From assembly GCA_037954325.1 (NCBI GenBank), contig JBBMNZ010000015.1:7534501-7598500 (forward strand): a stretch of DNA of 64,000 nt. Direction: 5' to 3'. The notes beneath the pieces are model-generated. The model was not told the origin of the DNA and made no database searches. It was given only the letters and a program-made list of their open reading frames with translations. The position numbers and the translations under genes were made by a program. The stretch comes from Fistularia commersonii (taxonomy: Eukaryota > Chordata > Actinopteri > Syngnathiformes > Fistulariidae). Within the stretch, counting starts at the first letter, position 1. Every line of letters begins with the position of its first letter. Positions 35,442-45,763 of this stretch are shown here, piece after piece.

Positions 35442-35826
35442 GTGTTTAACAAACACCATATACCGGTACGTTTCAAACCCCACAACACCCTAAGGGAAAA
35501 AGTGTTGCACCCCAAGGACAAAACACCCAGGCACAAAATAGAGATTGTGGTGCATGTTGTCACTTGCACTGAGGATTGTGATGTCTATATTGGAGAGAGC
35601 AAAGAACCTGTGCAAACGGATGGTCCAACACAGGAGAGCCACCACTTTGGGACGGGACTCCGCGGTTCACCTACACCTGAAGGACGAGGGCCACTGGCTT
35701 GGAGACAGATGGTTCCAGAGGCCATCTTTGTCAAAACAGAAAAACCATCTCCGAGGTTTCACAAATGTACAACGCTGGGATCTGATCGACTGTGATCAAT
35801 ACCAAGATGGATTTGGATGGATCTGA
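35442..35826 (+). pseudogene. Penelope GIY-YIG endonuclease fragment
   Basis: VRFKPHNTLREKVLHPKDKT leads to KIEIVVHVVTCTEDCDVYIG then ESKEPVQ; after that the frame shifts, and the alternative frame continues ILERAKNLCKRMVQHRRATT. The family motif is normally a YxVxCxxCxxxYIGET-type sequence; here the C-x3-C-x-VYIGESK core is recognisable but interrupted. Confidence 0.8.
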
Positions 35827-35902
35827 TCACACAACAAACCGCCACCTAGACCCGCACAAAAACCTGACAGTTATATTCGTAACTCCACACAAATCATTAG
35901 AA

Positions 35903-35945
35903 CTGAAGAAGCCTCTCGGGTGAGTCGGGTAAAACATCTTCAAGT
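35903..35945 (+). ncRNA. Decayed hammerhead-ribozyme-like motif in the Penelope 3' region
   Basis: CTGAAGAAGCCTCTCGGGTG is followed by AGTCGGGTAAAACATCTTC. The layout is that of a hammerhead core: CUGANGA, stem II with a short loop, GAAA, then a site near UC. Penelope-like elements are known to carry hammerhead motifs. Here U of CUGAUGA is A, GAAAC is AAAAC, and stem II is imperfect, so it is predicted inactive. Confidence 0.5.
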
Positions 35946-36882
35946 GTAGCAATTCAATTCCAGTTGCAAAGACAAGAAGATTTTAACAACAATTCACCGT
36001 GACCTGGATGACTGAGAACCTCCACAAACATGATACAAATGTACTATTTTTGAAATTCAAATGTTGACGTTTCCTTTATTTATTTATTCATTTTTTGGTA
36101 TTGAATGCAACGGGTTGGACGGAGGGGTATTCCTGCCCAGGTCCCCAAGAAACCCTGGAATTGTCTTTGGTTGTAAGAATAGATTTTAACTGGGGAAAAA
36201 AAAAAAATATCCAGAACCTATATGGTGAGGAGGGCCATTTTTTTTTTTCTGAGGTTAAATACACAAAAGGAGCAAAATGTTGGATCTCTGAGGGCAATTA
36301 CATGTTTGCTCATATGTGAGACACTTGGGGTTCTTGGCGAAGGGTTCTTTCCATTCTGTTTGTCCTCCATATGAACTGTCAGGACACGACAGTGATTTAT
36401 CCGTCTTCATCAAAAACATTCCAGTAACACGTTGTTCTCTAAAATCCAAAACATCTGCACATATTTCTCTCTGGTCCCTCTTTTCAATATCCCTCTTTAT
36501 TTTTTATTTCACTTGGAAAAGTGACTGAGATTTAAATGCCAGTAAATGTAAACGCAGGTGCCTGTTAGAGGTCCAGTTAGTAGTAAATATCTACGATGTT
36601 TGCTTAAAACTAAACCCGTTCAACAACATACTCATGTCACATTTATATTTGCAGTACAATGATGATGCTAATGCTAGTAGCTAACACTGTTTATTACTAT
36701 ATGCTGGTTGGTATCCAGTTGTTGGACAATCTGTACATTTTTCTTGCTACTGATAGAGCTTGATTTTTATAAATCAATTGCATTTATTTATTTACTTAAT
36801 ACTACCTTCATTTACTTCATTGTGTATAAACTCAATTCATTCATTCTTTCATTCACCCATTAATGTATCTAGTCTTATAATG

Positions 36883-36967
<85 letters not shown>

Positions 36968-37012
36968 CATCCATCCATCCATCCATCCATCCATCCATCC
37001 ATCCATCCATCC

Positions 37013-37087
<75 letters not shown>

Positions 37088-37090
37088 CAT
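36883..37090. repeat. Compound ATCT-ATCC-ATCT microsatellite
   Basis: About 83 bases of ATCT repeats, then about 48 bases of ATCC repeats (36966-37013), then about 75 bases of ATCT. It creates a spurious 183-codon reading frame. Confidence 0.95.
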
Positions 37091-38018
37091 TTAATTTATC
37101 TATTAATTTGTATATTTTATTTATCAATTTATTTGTATATTCTTTATATTCATTGATTTATTTTTCACTGTTTCTATTTTATTTAACATTCCATGTATAT
37201 ATTTATTCATTCATATATTTAATTTCATTCATTCATTCATTCATTCGTTTATGTATTTATTCCTCCATTATCTATATATGTATTTATGTATTTATTGTAT
37301 TATTTAATTAATTGATAAAATAATAATAATAATGAATTGGTGAACGGTGTGATTAGTAAAGAAAGTTGTAGCGCCACAAATAAAATGCAACAAATATCAG
37401 TCAACAAATTCACTGAACTCTTTCAGCAAGGTCAAACTAACGTATGCTTGTGATCCGCTGAAGAATGACGAAGTTCAACAAAAACATAAACCAACCCAGA
37501 AATAAAATAGGTTCATCTCAACTTCATAAAATAAATTAAAAAAAAAAAAAAAAAAAAGATTAATGAATAGAATTTGTTTCGGTGGTGTGACTTTTTAGTA
37601 AAAGCATGCAAATCTTGGGCTCATGCTCACCGGTTACGTCGCTGTTAGATTTAGTAGAGCGAGATGATCCAGCTCAAGTACACTTTTCCAAGCAGAGCAG
37701 AAAATGTTTTTCAATAGGTTGGAAAAATCCCCCCCCCAAAAAAATGAAAAAAAAAAAAAAAAAAAAAAAAAAACTAGAAGGCGCAGTTACACCAGAACTC
37801 AGATGGAACAAAATAGAGCAAATCTAAATGTGTGCCGGAACTAAGTAGATTAAATATACTGTAGTATGTGACTAATGTCTACATGGTTAGTGAGCGACTA
37901 AAATCTTCTATGTGTTAAATGTGGGTTGACACTTCTGCTCTGCGACGGAGAAGAAGGGGGTTTCTAGTGTTTAGTCATGGCGAAGACAAACTAGGGCTAC
38001 GGTTTTTAGTAGCCATAC

Positions 38019-38048
38019 CTCGTATTTGTCTGGTCGAGTCCAAGAAGC
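38019..38048 (-). CDS. ncam1: ncam1 VASE (pi) cassette exon, 10 codons in Ig4
   Basis: On the minus strand an AG acceptor (CCTCCTCAG) is followed by 30 bases encoding ASWTRPDKYE and a GTATGG donor. Mammalian NCAM1 has an alternatively spliced 30-bp exon, VASE or pi, at this same point between the two Ig4 exons, encoding ASWTRPEKQE: 8 of 10 residues are identical. The flanking exons end and begin in phase 0, so the cassette is optional without a frame change. In rat, VASE inclusion rises with brain maturation and reduces NCAM-driven neurite outgrowth. The match in sequence, length, phase, strand and position makes chance unlikely. It is far too short to appear as an open reading frame. Confidence 0.93.
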
Positions 38049-39049
38049 CTGAGGAGGTAAAGAACTTGGGTGAACTTACGCACAGAAAGAAGGCAGACGG
38101 GTTTCACGTCGGACCTGTGCAGTGGTTCAATTGTGGAAAATAAAAATTGTCTATTTTACAAACAGTTTTTTTCTGTAAACTCCCACAATGACATCGTCTA
38201 TACATCCATGTTTTTTACACTTTTGCTGATGACTAGTAAAAATCAGGAGCAAACCCCAAAATAAATGAATAAATAAATATGAATAAGCCAATAAAAAAAT
38301 GATAATTGCAACAAAAAGACCTACAAAAACAAGAATAAATTTTATCATGAAAAATTATAAAAAAAAAAAAAAAAAGAATAAATCAACAACAATTAATCAA
38401 AAAAAAAAAAAAAACAACCCCATCACATCATTAACAAATTACTCAGATATCATGAGTATTTACCTAAAACTCTCTTAGGAACGGCAGGGATATTCAGTGG
38501 TAAATTATAAATGGTCTCAAGAGATCAAATAATAAACAAAAAAATCACATGAAAATCAGCAAGTGTTAAAATAATTGCCTGACAATGAGCCAGGGGTGGC
38601 GTGAAAAGCAGTTTTTTTTTTTTTTTTAATTACCAAAAAAATAAGCAAAATAAAAATAAAACAATAAATATAAAACAAATAAATAATTCATAAGATTTAT
38701 TTAGATATTTAGCTGGAAGGCAATGAACAACGACTGACAATTATATTTTCTATGGCGTATCAAGCGACGTGGCCCTGATAAAATATACTCAATCATTTAT
38801 TTACTTATTTTTATATCTATTTATTCATCTTTTAATTTTGGGATTTTTGCCACATGGATACATTTCAACTGACATTAGTCAGAATCGTAACACACACCAA
38901 CTGTAAATATTTAAATTTATTTATTCATAGGATGGTATTTTTGATTTTATATGGCTTTTTTTTTGTTTGATTTTATTTTCAGAAACATTTCATATTAATT
39001 GTACTTTTAAATAACCATCAATTTGAAACAGCCCAAGTTGGGCATTTCT

Positions 39050-39640
39050 TTAATCTTCCCCAGCAATTAGTCAATTTCGTTGTTTCGAATTTTTAATTTC
39101 TTTCCCTACGTGACAGCAGTTGACGGCTAAGCCCAAGGGGTTGCTGGATGATCCCGGTTAACAAAATCAACAAACCGGAGCGAATTTACGGTTGATTAAT
39201 GTTGTAATAGGATGCTAGCGCTAATTACAACCGGGGCCGCTCGCGCTATCTGGAGACTCCGTCGTCTAATCGGTGCCTAATTCATCGCCATCTATGTTCC
39301 GCTCCGCTTCTCTGGTGTTAGACACCGATAATTCGCATCTCGAGAAGTCGTGATCGTCGGGGGGCTTGCCACGCGCCGGGAAAAGCGTCGTGACGTCGTC
39401 GCGGAGTGGATGGAATTAGCACCAGCCTATTGAGCGAGGGACTGTCCTAGCGCCGCTAACTTTGGCGGGCGGGACAATGATGGATGATGGGGGGAGCCGG
39501 CAGGCGTGGGGAGATAAGATTCACGGGCCGCGGAAAAAGAAACGCAGACGGATGACGGCCGACGGCAAATCCCTTAGGTTTCCGCTCCGATATGAAAATC
39601 GAGTCTAACTCCTGCAAAAATTGACAAAAGGCGATAAGAT
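39050..39640. promoter_or_regulatory. GC-richer island with homeodomain-like cores, candidate conserved noncoding element
   Basis: Non-repetitive, rich in CpG and with TAATTA-like words (GCTAATTACAACC, GGTTGATTAATG, CCTAATTCATCG) in an otherwise AT-rich intron. It has no exon-like reading frame with splice sites and no transposon similarity that I recognise. Confidence 0.3.
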
Positions 39641-40001
39641 CAGCCGGCATGGGAATAAAAAGACCAGGTGTTAGTCGGTTCCCTTACGGGAAAGATATCG
39701 GCGACTGAGGCCAATATTCAACATAACCTTAAGAGTTGGTGTTCAGTTTACAAAATATATTTATATATATCTATTGTGTTTTTATCACATGGCTCCCAGA
39801 TGTTCTCGGCAATGGTGTGGAGAAAAAAAAAGGTCTCTGTGAAAGTGTTGACACAATTTAATTTTTTTTTTTTAACAAAACTAATTTTTTTGATTATCAA
39901 CCTTTTTTTTCACATCCATGTTTCGGGTTTTGACAGGGAAAGGTGGAAATGGCACGTGTTAATGTATTCCATATGTGCTGTCAGTTATATGCATATACAT
40001 A

Positions 40002-40283
40002 TAGGACTGTCTCAGAAAATTAAAATATTGTGATAAAGTTCTTTATCTTCTGTAATGCAATTACAAAAACAAAATGTCATACATTCTGGATTCATTACAA
40101 ATCAACTGAAATGTTGCAGTGCTTTTATTATTTTAATTCTGTTGATTATGGCTTACATCTTAAGAAAACTCAAAAATCCTATCTCAAAATATTAGAATAT
40201 CATGAAAAAGTTTTTTTTTTTCCATTGCATTGCAGAAGATGAAGAACTTTATCACAATATTCCAATTTTCTGGGACAGTCCTT
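40002..40283. mobile_element. Tc1/mariner-type MITE, complete copy
   Basis: A 282-bp copy of the family at 27215: TAGGACTGTCTCAGAAAATT at the left, TTTTCTGGGACAGTCCTT at the right, TA duplications at 40000-40001 and 40284-40285. The internal text (ATTCTGGATTCATTACAAAT, GATTATGGCTTACATCTTAA) is nearly identical to the nested copy. Confidence 0.9.
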
Positions 40284-42274
40284 TATATATTATATTACAT
40301 ATTGCTTCTAGCACACAAAACTGTGGGAATAATAAAAAAAAAAGATCTATCTATGAATTTTAATGCAAGAAATAAAAGACACACAAAAAGGTACAAAACT
40401 TATTTTGTTATCTTGGAGTTTTGGACAAATTTTGTTCCGACACTTGACCTCTGTGTTGGCATGCTTATGGAAATGCAGTTGCTTTCGCCTGATAATTAGC
40501 TATTATTTTTTGATAAAGGTAAATAATTTTTATCATTTTTTTTCTGATTCCAAAAAAGTTTCACAGGCACATACAAAGAATAACTAATTTAAATGTAAAG
40601 GTTAATATCTTAACTTTAACAACTTAATTAATAAATTTTTAATACATTCTTGTTTTTTTTTCATTTTTTTTTATAATTAAAAGAAAGTGACACATTTTTT
40701 AAAATATTTTTCTAATGCTTTTAATACTTTGCTAATGGAAATCATGTTCGTTTCAAGGAAAATCTACAATTTTTAATGAGCCGATAAGAGTGCAACCCCT
40801 GAGGACAAGGGTGCCTCGTTGTCCCGGCAATGGAATAAAAAAAAAAAAAAAAAAAGATTTAGAGAAAGAGCGGCTAAAAACAATCGTATGTGCAGACGGG
40901 GCTTCTGCCATTTTCCGACAATCGCGCTAATATCCCTGAGCTCATTATCAAACTCATTAAATCCCCACGACTTTCCGATGAACACTTTCCGTTCTATTAG
41001 CTGCTAAAGGCTCCCTTATAAATGGGGACTAAAAAGTTACATGGGGCTGTAAATAAGTGGGAAATCGTTTTCCTTTCGATGGCGGTGGCATCGGGGCAAA
41101 ACAATGTCAGAAAATGTTTTTTTTTTAAACGAGATGTCAATGAGGAACAAAGCTGATTGGGTTGTGATTGTGGTTGGATTTCTTAAAATTTCCGTTATTT
41201 CATCCCTTATCTGACCCCTTCTGTTATAAATCCGATCGTTGATTGTGTGAAATAAAAAAAGGTGGACTCAATGTCAATAATTGAAAAATATAGCCTATGC
41301 AAAAGTCAATATCATATTAGAACATTACTATCAATTCATATATTTATTTTTTTATATCTGAATATTGCTTTGCAATACTTTCCAATCCTTTTTCAGTCTG
41401 GCGCACCAATCTACATTTTCTCAAGTTGAGAAATCAGTTTCCTGCCGTCAACCCGGCTCTATGTTTGAAACAGTTTTTTTTGTTGCCATAGTTTCCAAAA
41501 CGGTTTCTTTTGCCATTAATGTACGATATTATCTTGCTGTCCTCAAAAGGGGTCGCAGCTTTAAAATATTTATCAGGTCATAGAAACTACAAACATAAAA
41601 AACAGAAATGTATTTCATGCATGTACAATTCAATTTGTTGCCAGCGATTTAAGTGTCTTCATCCTGATATATTTGTTCGTATATTACAGTTTTGTTTTTT
41701 TTGTCCTGTCAAGTCTAATATGTTTTCCAGACTTAAATCCTGACATCCAGTCCAAGAAAAAAAAAAATGGAGCTTTGCAGATAAATCTGTAAATGTTTAT
41801 CTAGCAATATATATGTTCAAATAATAAAATGTGATATACTTTCATTTTGAGTTTAAGGATTTGTGAGCATACATACATTCCACCGCCCCCCGAAAAAAAA
41901 AAAGAAAAAAACTTAAATCGATCTTCTCAATCTTCTGTCAATCATGATATGTTCTAAATCCGTATCACACAGAAAAAACATTTTAAGCCAATAATCAACC
42001 ACCTGTCAATCATCTGGAGGTTTACAGTCTGCACCAGCTTAAGCCCTGTCACATTTCTATGTATGCACAAACTCAGTTGGCTAGCTAGATATTTAAATGC
42101 TGACTTGTTATGTCGACAACCGCCCGAAGACATTTGATCTCCATCGAAATGTCTGAAAATAATGTGAAATTCATGGTACTCCTGCTATGCTGATGATGCA
42201 GCGATATTTCTCGAAGCACTCCCAAGAAACTCAGCTTTGGAGTTACTGTTTGACATGACCGAAAAACGTCCTAC

Positions 42275-42417
42275 CTGCTGTCCCTCGCTGAACACCGTAT
42301 TCTCGAAGCTCCAGGAAATGGAGGGCGTCGGGTCGCCGGACGCTTCACAGGTCAGAATGACTTCTTCGTCAAACTCGGAGGCGGTCTGGTTGCCGAGGTA
42401 GGTCACTTTGGCGCCAA
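42275..42417 (-). CDS. ncam1: ncam1 exon 8: first half of Ig4
   Basis: This 143-bp exon, phase 1 to phase 0, reads VGAKVTYLGNQTASEFDE then EVILTCEASGDPTPSISW and SFENTVFSEGQQ. NQT is the conserved Ig4 glycosylation site; the second Ig4 site of human (NIS) is absent here (ENTVF). C in LTCEASGDP and the following W are core residues. The acceptor is TGTGTTTTCAG and the donor CAG|GTAGGA. It ends in phase 0, as needed for in-frame inclusion or skipping of the 30-bp VASE cassette downstream. Just upstream in transcription order lies a triplicated AT-rich tandem repeat. Confidence 0.95.
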
Positions 42418-42429
42418 CTGAAAACACAA

Positions 42430-43180
42430 TTTAAAAATTTAAATACTCCTTTGGGACTGTCAAATCTGAAACCATCCGATAAAATTATGATTTAAAAAAA
42501 AAAAAATCTGATTGAACAGCATTAAAAAAGTAAGATTTTTATTCAAATATTCTTAATTTCAAATCTAAATACTTTCATTGTAATTTATCATTCTTTGTTT
42601 GTGTTTTAAATTTTTTTTTTTTTTTTTGTCTTGTTCATGAAAAAGAATATATTTCTGAATTTATTTTCAGTTAAAATGCTCCTTTGACACTGTTTATCAA
42701 ATCTGAAACAATCCATTGATATTTTGATTTGTTAACCAAAAAACAAACAAAAAATACATGAATCTGGTTAAACAGAAAAGAAAAAAATGTTAAAAAAACG
42801 CATGTTATTTTAATATTATTATTTTCAAATATTAACCTTTACATTATTATTATTGTTCTTTGTAAATGTTTTAGATAACTATTTTCTCTCTTCTTTTTGA
42901 AAGCGGAATATATTTATTTTTCAATTAAAATGCTCTTTTGTTAGTGTTTATCAAATATAAAATGATTCATATTCATTACGATTCGTTAACCAAAAAACAA
43001 ACAGACAATAAAAAACATGACTCTGGTTTAACAGCTCTAGAAAAGTAAAAAGAAAACCAAGATTTTTATTCGAATTTGCTTATTTTCAAATATACATCCT
43101 TATAGTTGACTATACTTTGTGTTTGAATTGTTTATTTTCCCTTCTTCTTTTCCTGAAAGAGAATACACTTAAGGATTTTA
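42430..43180. repeat. Triplicated AT-rich tandem repeat in intron 7
   Basis: Three units begin near 42441 (ATACTCCTTTGGGACTGTCA), 42672 (AAAATGCTCCTTTGACACTG) and 42927 (AAAATGCTCTTTTGTTAGTG). Each continues TCAAATCTGAAAC-like, TGATTC/GTTAACC-AAAAAACAAAC-like, TCTGGTTTAACAG-like and GATTTTTATTCAAAT-like blocks. Unit length is about 230-255 bp. Confidence 0.82.
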
Positions 43181-44818
43181 TACTTTGTAGGGATGATCTC
43201 AAAAGCAATTTCACGGCAACGTTGAGTATTCAAAACATAAAAAAATAAAGTAAATTTTTAGCTTAGAAATACTTGAACCGCTTAGGGTGGAGGGATGCTT
43301 CTCTCTGCTTTTTTCATGAAGGGAAAAGGAATGGACCAGATAAAGACGCAAGAAAATGTTGTTTGTTTTTTTCTTTAATCTCAAAAAAACAAGCTCTGTG
43401 TTAAGATTTTCATTGTTAGGTAGATGTTCTGCGGCTTTACCGAAATTCCCTGCTGGCAACCATTTCTTCTTATTTTTTTTCTTCCTCTACATAAAGTCAT
43501 GAACGGAAGCAAAATAAAACATTTATAAGAAAATATTAAGTGATTTGAAATATATTTAATGTGATGAAGAGGGGAAATTGCAGGTTTACTGCTCTGTTAA
43601 AAATGGATCTGTTTATGATTTTTATTCCACTCTATTTTATTTCCTCATGAAATAAGAGAACAATTCCAATCATTTCCAATTTGTAATTAGGTTTTAATGA
43701 TTGACTGACAAACTGGATTCCAATTTTTAATACATTTTCAATTATAGACAGACGAACTGGAAACTGGATTTTTTTTTTTATGGAAGAGATTAAGAACAAG
43801 ATATAAGAATAATGTGCAAAAATATGTTTTGTTGTACAATAACATCTCTGTATTTTCCATGGAAAAATGCAGAATTAGAAGAGTTGCAAAGAAAAAGACT
43901 AAACAGTTTTTTTTTTATTTGCCTTCGTCACTGCGATGATATTACCGGGCCTCTTAGTTTGATGACCTTTTATGATTCCGTGCTGAAATCCTCAAAGGGC
44001 TGGGTTTTGGTATCTTAGACCGTCTTGAGGGGCTCAATTAGGTTTTTAGTTTCTCGACTGAACGCTTCACGCTGTTTAAGCTCCACTGGCCGCAGAAAGG
44101 GTTTTGTGGACGCGAATGTCAGCCAGCAGAGAGGAGGAGGAGTGGGCGGATTAACTAGCCGGAACGTCCTTCATCGCGAGTTGGTCATCTCGGGTGACCG
44201 TCTCCGCAATAAATGTCCCTGAGACTAATTTTGAAGTTATTTCTTTCTTCACTTATGGAGGATTTCCTCTTGATTTCTCTTTGGGTGAATTGTTTACTGA
44301 ATGATGACTGTATCTGGGTTTTATCTGTTTTTTTTTTTTTTTTTTTTTTTTTTTTGTAAATTATGTTGATTTTTTTAGCTCACTTTAGTGGCATTAGATG
44401 TTTTTTATTTATTAATTTTTGTTTGCATGTTATTATTATCATTATTGTTATTGTTATCATTACTTTTATTATCATTAATCTTATTATTATAGGGAGTTGT
44501 AGTACTATGTGATTAACACATTCATTGGTGGGTTTTTGCTGGTTTAAATAAGGTTTGTTTTTTTTTTAATCTTTATTTGCGAGTAATTATTATTATTATT
44601 ATTATTATCATCATCATCATTATTATTATTATTATTATTATTATTGTTATTATCACTGGGAGTTGTAGTAGTATCTAATTACATATTTATTGGTGTGTTT
44701 TTGCTTGTTTCAATATGGGAGGTTTGAATTATGTCAAACCTAAGAGACTGTAATACTTAAGAAACTCAGAGGAATGCAAGTTTTGCTATGGCTTTTAGAT
44801 ATTGACTGAAACTGTTTA

Positions 44819-44885
44819 ATTTTAATTTAATTTAATTTAATTTAATTTAATTTAATTTAATTTAATTTGATTTAATTTAATTCAA
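44819..44885. repeat. TTTAA pentanucleotide array
   Basis: About thirteen units of TTTAA, about 60 bp from the exon 7 donor. Confidence 0.9.
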
Positions 44886-44944
44886 TTTTTATTGAGTACT
44901 TTCTATATCAGCTGTCTCCAAAGAGTGTGAGAATGTATCATTAC

Positions 44945-45105
44945 CGAAGACGTTCAAGCTGAGTTCCTCGCTCTTCTCTCCAGCCTTGTTCCTGGCGATG
45001 CAGGTGTATTCGCCTTCGTCCAACTTTGTCACGTCGTTTATCACCAGTTCTGAGCCGTCCTCATTCAGGCTGTACTTCTCCCCCATTTCTAGGACGACGT
45101 TGTTA
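44945..45105 (-). CDS. ncam1: ncam1 exon 7: second half of Ig3
   Basis: This 161-bp exon, phase 2 to phase 1, begins NNVVLEMGEKYSLNEDGS and continues ELVINDVTKLDEGEYTCIAR then NKAGEKSEELSLNVF. DEGEYTC gives the second Ig3 cysteine, and the CIARNKAGE run matches mammalian CIAENKAGE. The acceptor is CATCAAACAG and the donor G|GTAATGATAC, a weaker donor than most in this gene. It is the last exon before Ig4. Confidence 0.94.
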
Positions 45106-45698
45106 CTGTTTGATGAAAAGCAAAAAGGCCTTGAGGTTAGGCTTTTTAACTGTGACTGTGAGACCCGCTGCGTGTCACCAAACCTCCCAATTAACAAAAA
45201 AATGGAAGATATGTAAAAGAAAAAGCAAAAGAGAAAATGAGCAAAAAAAATGTGCACGTCAAAGCAATATCTATCTCTAAAAAGAACCTTTTTGTAGAAA
45301 ATGAAGACTCGACTTATGGAAAGCACTCTAATTGCAATTCAAGAAATTATTACACGGGTTTATTGAAAACATTATTGTGAAAATGTTTCATGTTCTTGGA
45401 AAAAATTAGTATTTTCAAAGTATTTTACTATATTATTAATATCATTTTTACATTTGTAAATGTTAATTTCTGCACTGAAAAATCAGTGTGCTAAAAGAGA
45501 CAGGACATGAATATTTGGATTTAAAACAAAAAAACATTTAAAACATTCACCTTGTTGTGAATGTTGTCCATATTATTATTCCACTATAATTTGAAAAATA
45601 TTTTTGCAAACACCGCCCTGATATTTCAGCTTGCGTACGAACATTTTAATTTTGTTGGGCCAAGTTTTAAATTATATTTAGAACATTCCCCATGATTT

Positions 45699-45763
45699 TA
45701 TTTTATTTTATTTTATTTTATTTTATTTTATTTTATTTTATTTTATTTTATTTTATTTTATTT
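45699..45763. repeat. TTTTA pentanucleotide array
   Basis: About thirteen units of TTTTA in intron 6. Confidence 0.9.

Larger units (their letters stand above)
34222..36045 (+). mobile_element. Penelope-like retroelement relic (RT plus GIY-YIG)
   Basis: In plus-strand order: an N-terminal patch NLTPEERKALL; an RT core in pieces (GLPEIQKEGAPLRPIVSSIN, then NNIGKY and DPDETVVSYDV); RYVGDIRVKIKKNEVEAFIN; LPFLDFCVHIQQDRSLGIKF and YRKPTLTEQYL; a GIY-YIG patch (CTEDCDVYIGESKE); and a GC-rich 3' region resembling that of other fish Penelope elements. Stops and frameshifts separate the blocks. The RT catalytic box that is YVDD in active copies reads YVGD. A hAT-type terminus replaces part of the N-terminal coding sequence. 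Confidence 0.88.
27895..38018 (-). other. ncam1 intron 8, part between VASE and exon 9
   Basis: A 10.1-kb segment. It holds a GC-richer island at 28860-29600, interspersed-repeat fragments (28229-28285, 29735-29905), AT-rich low-complexity sequence (29930-30500 and 31190-31800), an island at 31900-32350, an AAT microsatellite (32748-32791), a hAT relic (33895-34220), a Penelope-like relic (34222-36045), ATCT/ATCC microsatellites (36883-37090), and A runs. Confidence 0.75.
38049..42274 (-). other. ncam1 intron 8, part between exon 8 and VASE
   Basis: A 4.2-kb segment with A-rich low-complexity DNA (38330-38700), a GC-rich island (39050-39660), a complete Tc1-type MITE (40002-40283), a smaller island (40770-41060), and AT-rich sequence. 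No other exon-like signal was recognised. Confidence 0.75.
42418..44944 (-). other. ncam1 intron 7
   Basis: A 2.5-kb intron: a triplicated AT-rich tandem repeat (42430-43180), a GC-richer patch at 43920-44220, a poly-T run (44331-44355), TTA/TCA microsatellites (44588-44645), and a TTTAA pentanucleotide array (44819-44885). Confidence 0.75.

Noticed and set aside
36883..37090. Possible CRISPR-like regular array
   Set aside because: Pure tetranucleotide repeats without spacers, in a vertebrate intron.
36760..37311. 183-codon open frame on the plus strand
   Set aside because: It is the translation of an ATCT/ATCC microsatellite (repeating YLSI and SIHP); no protein.
37600..38150. Plus-strand open frames around the VASE exon (for example 37919-38143)
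   Set aside because: No similarity; the informative signal at this locus is the 30-bp minus-strand exon with splice sites.
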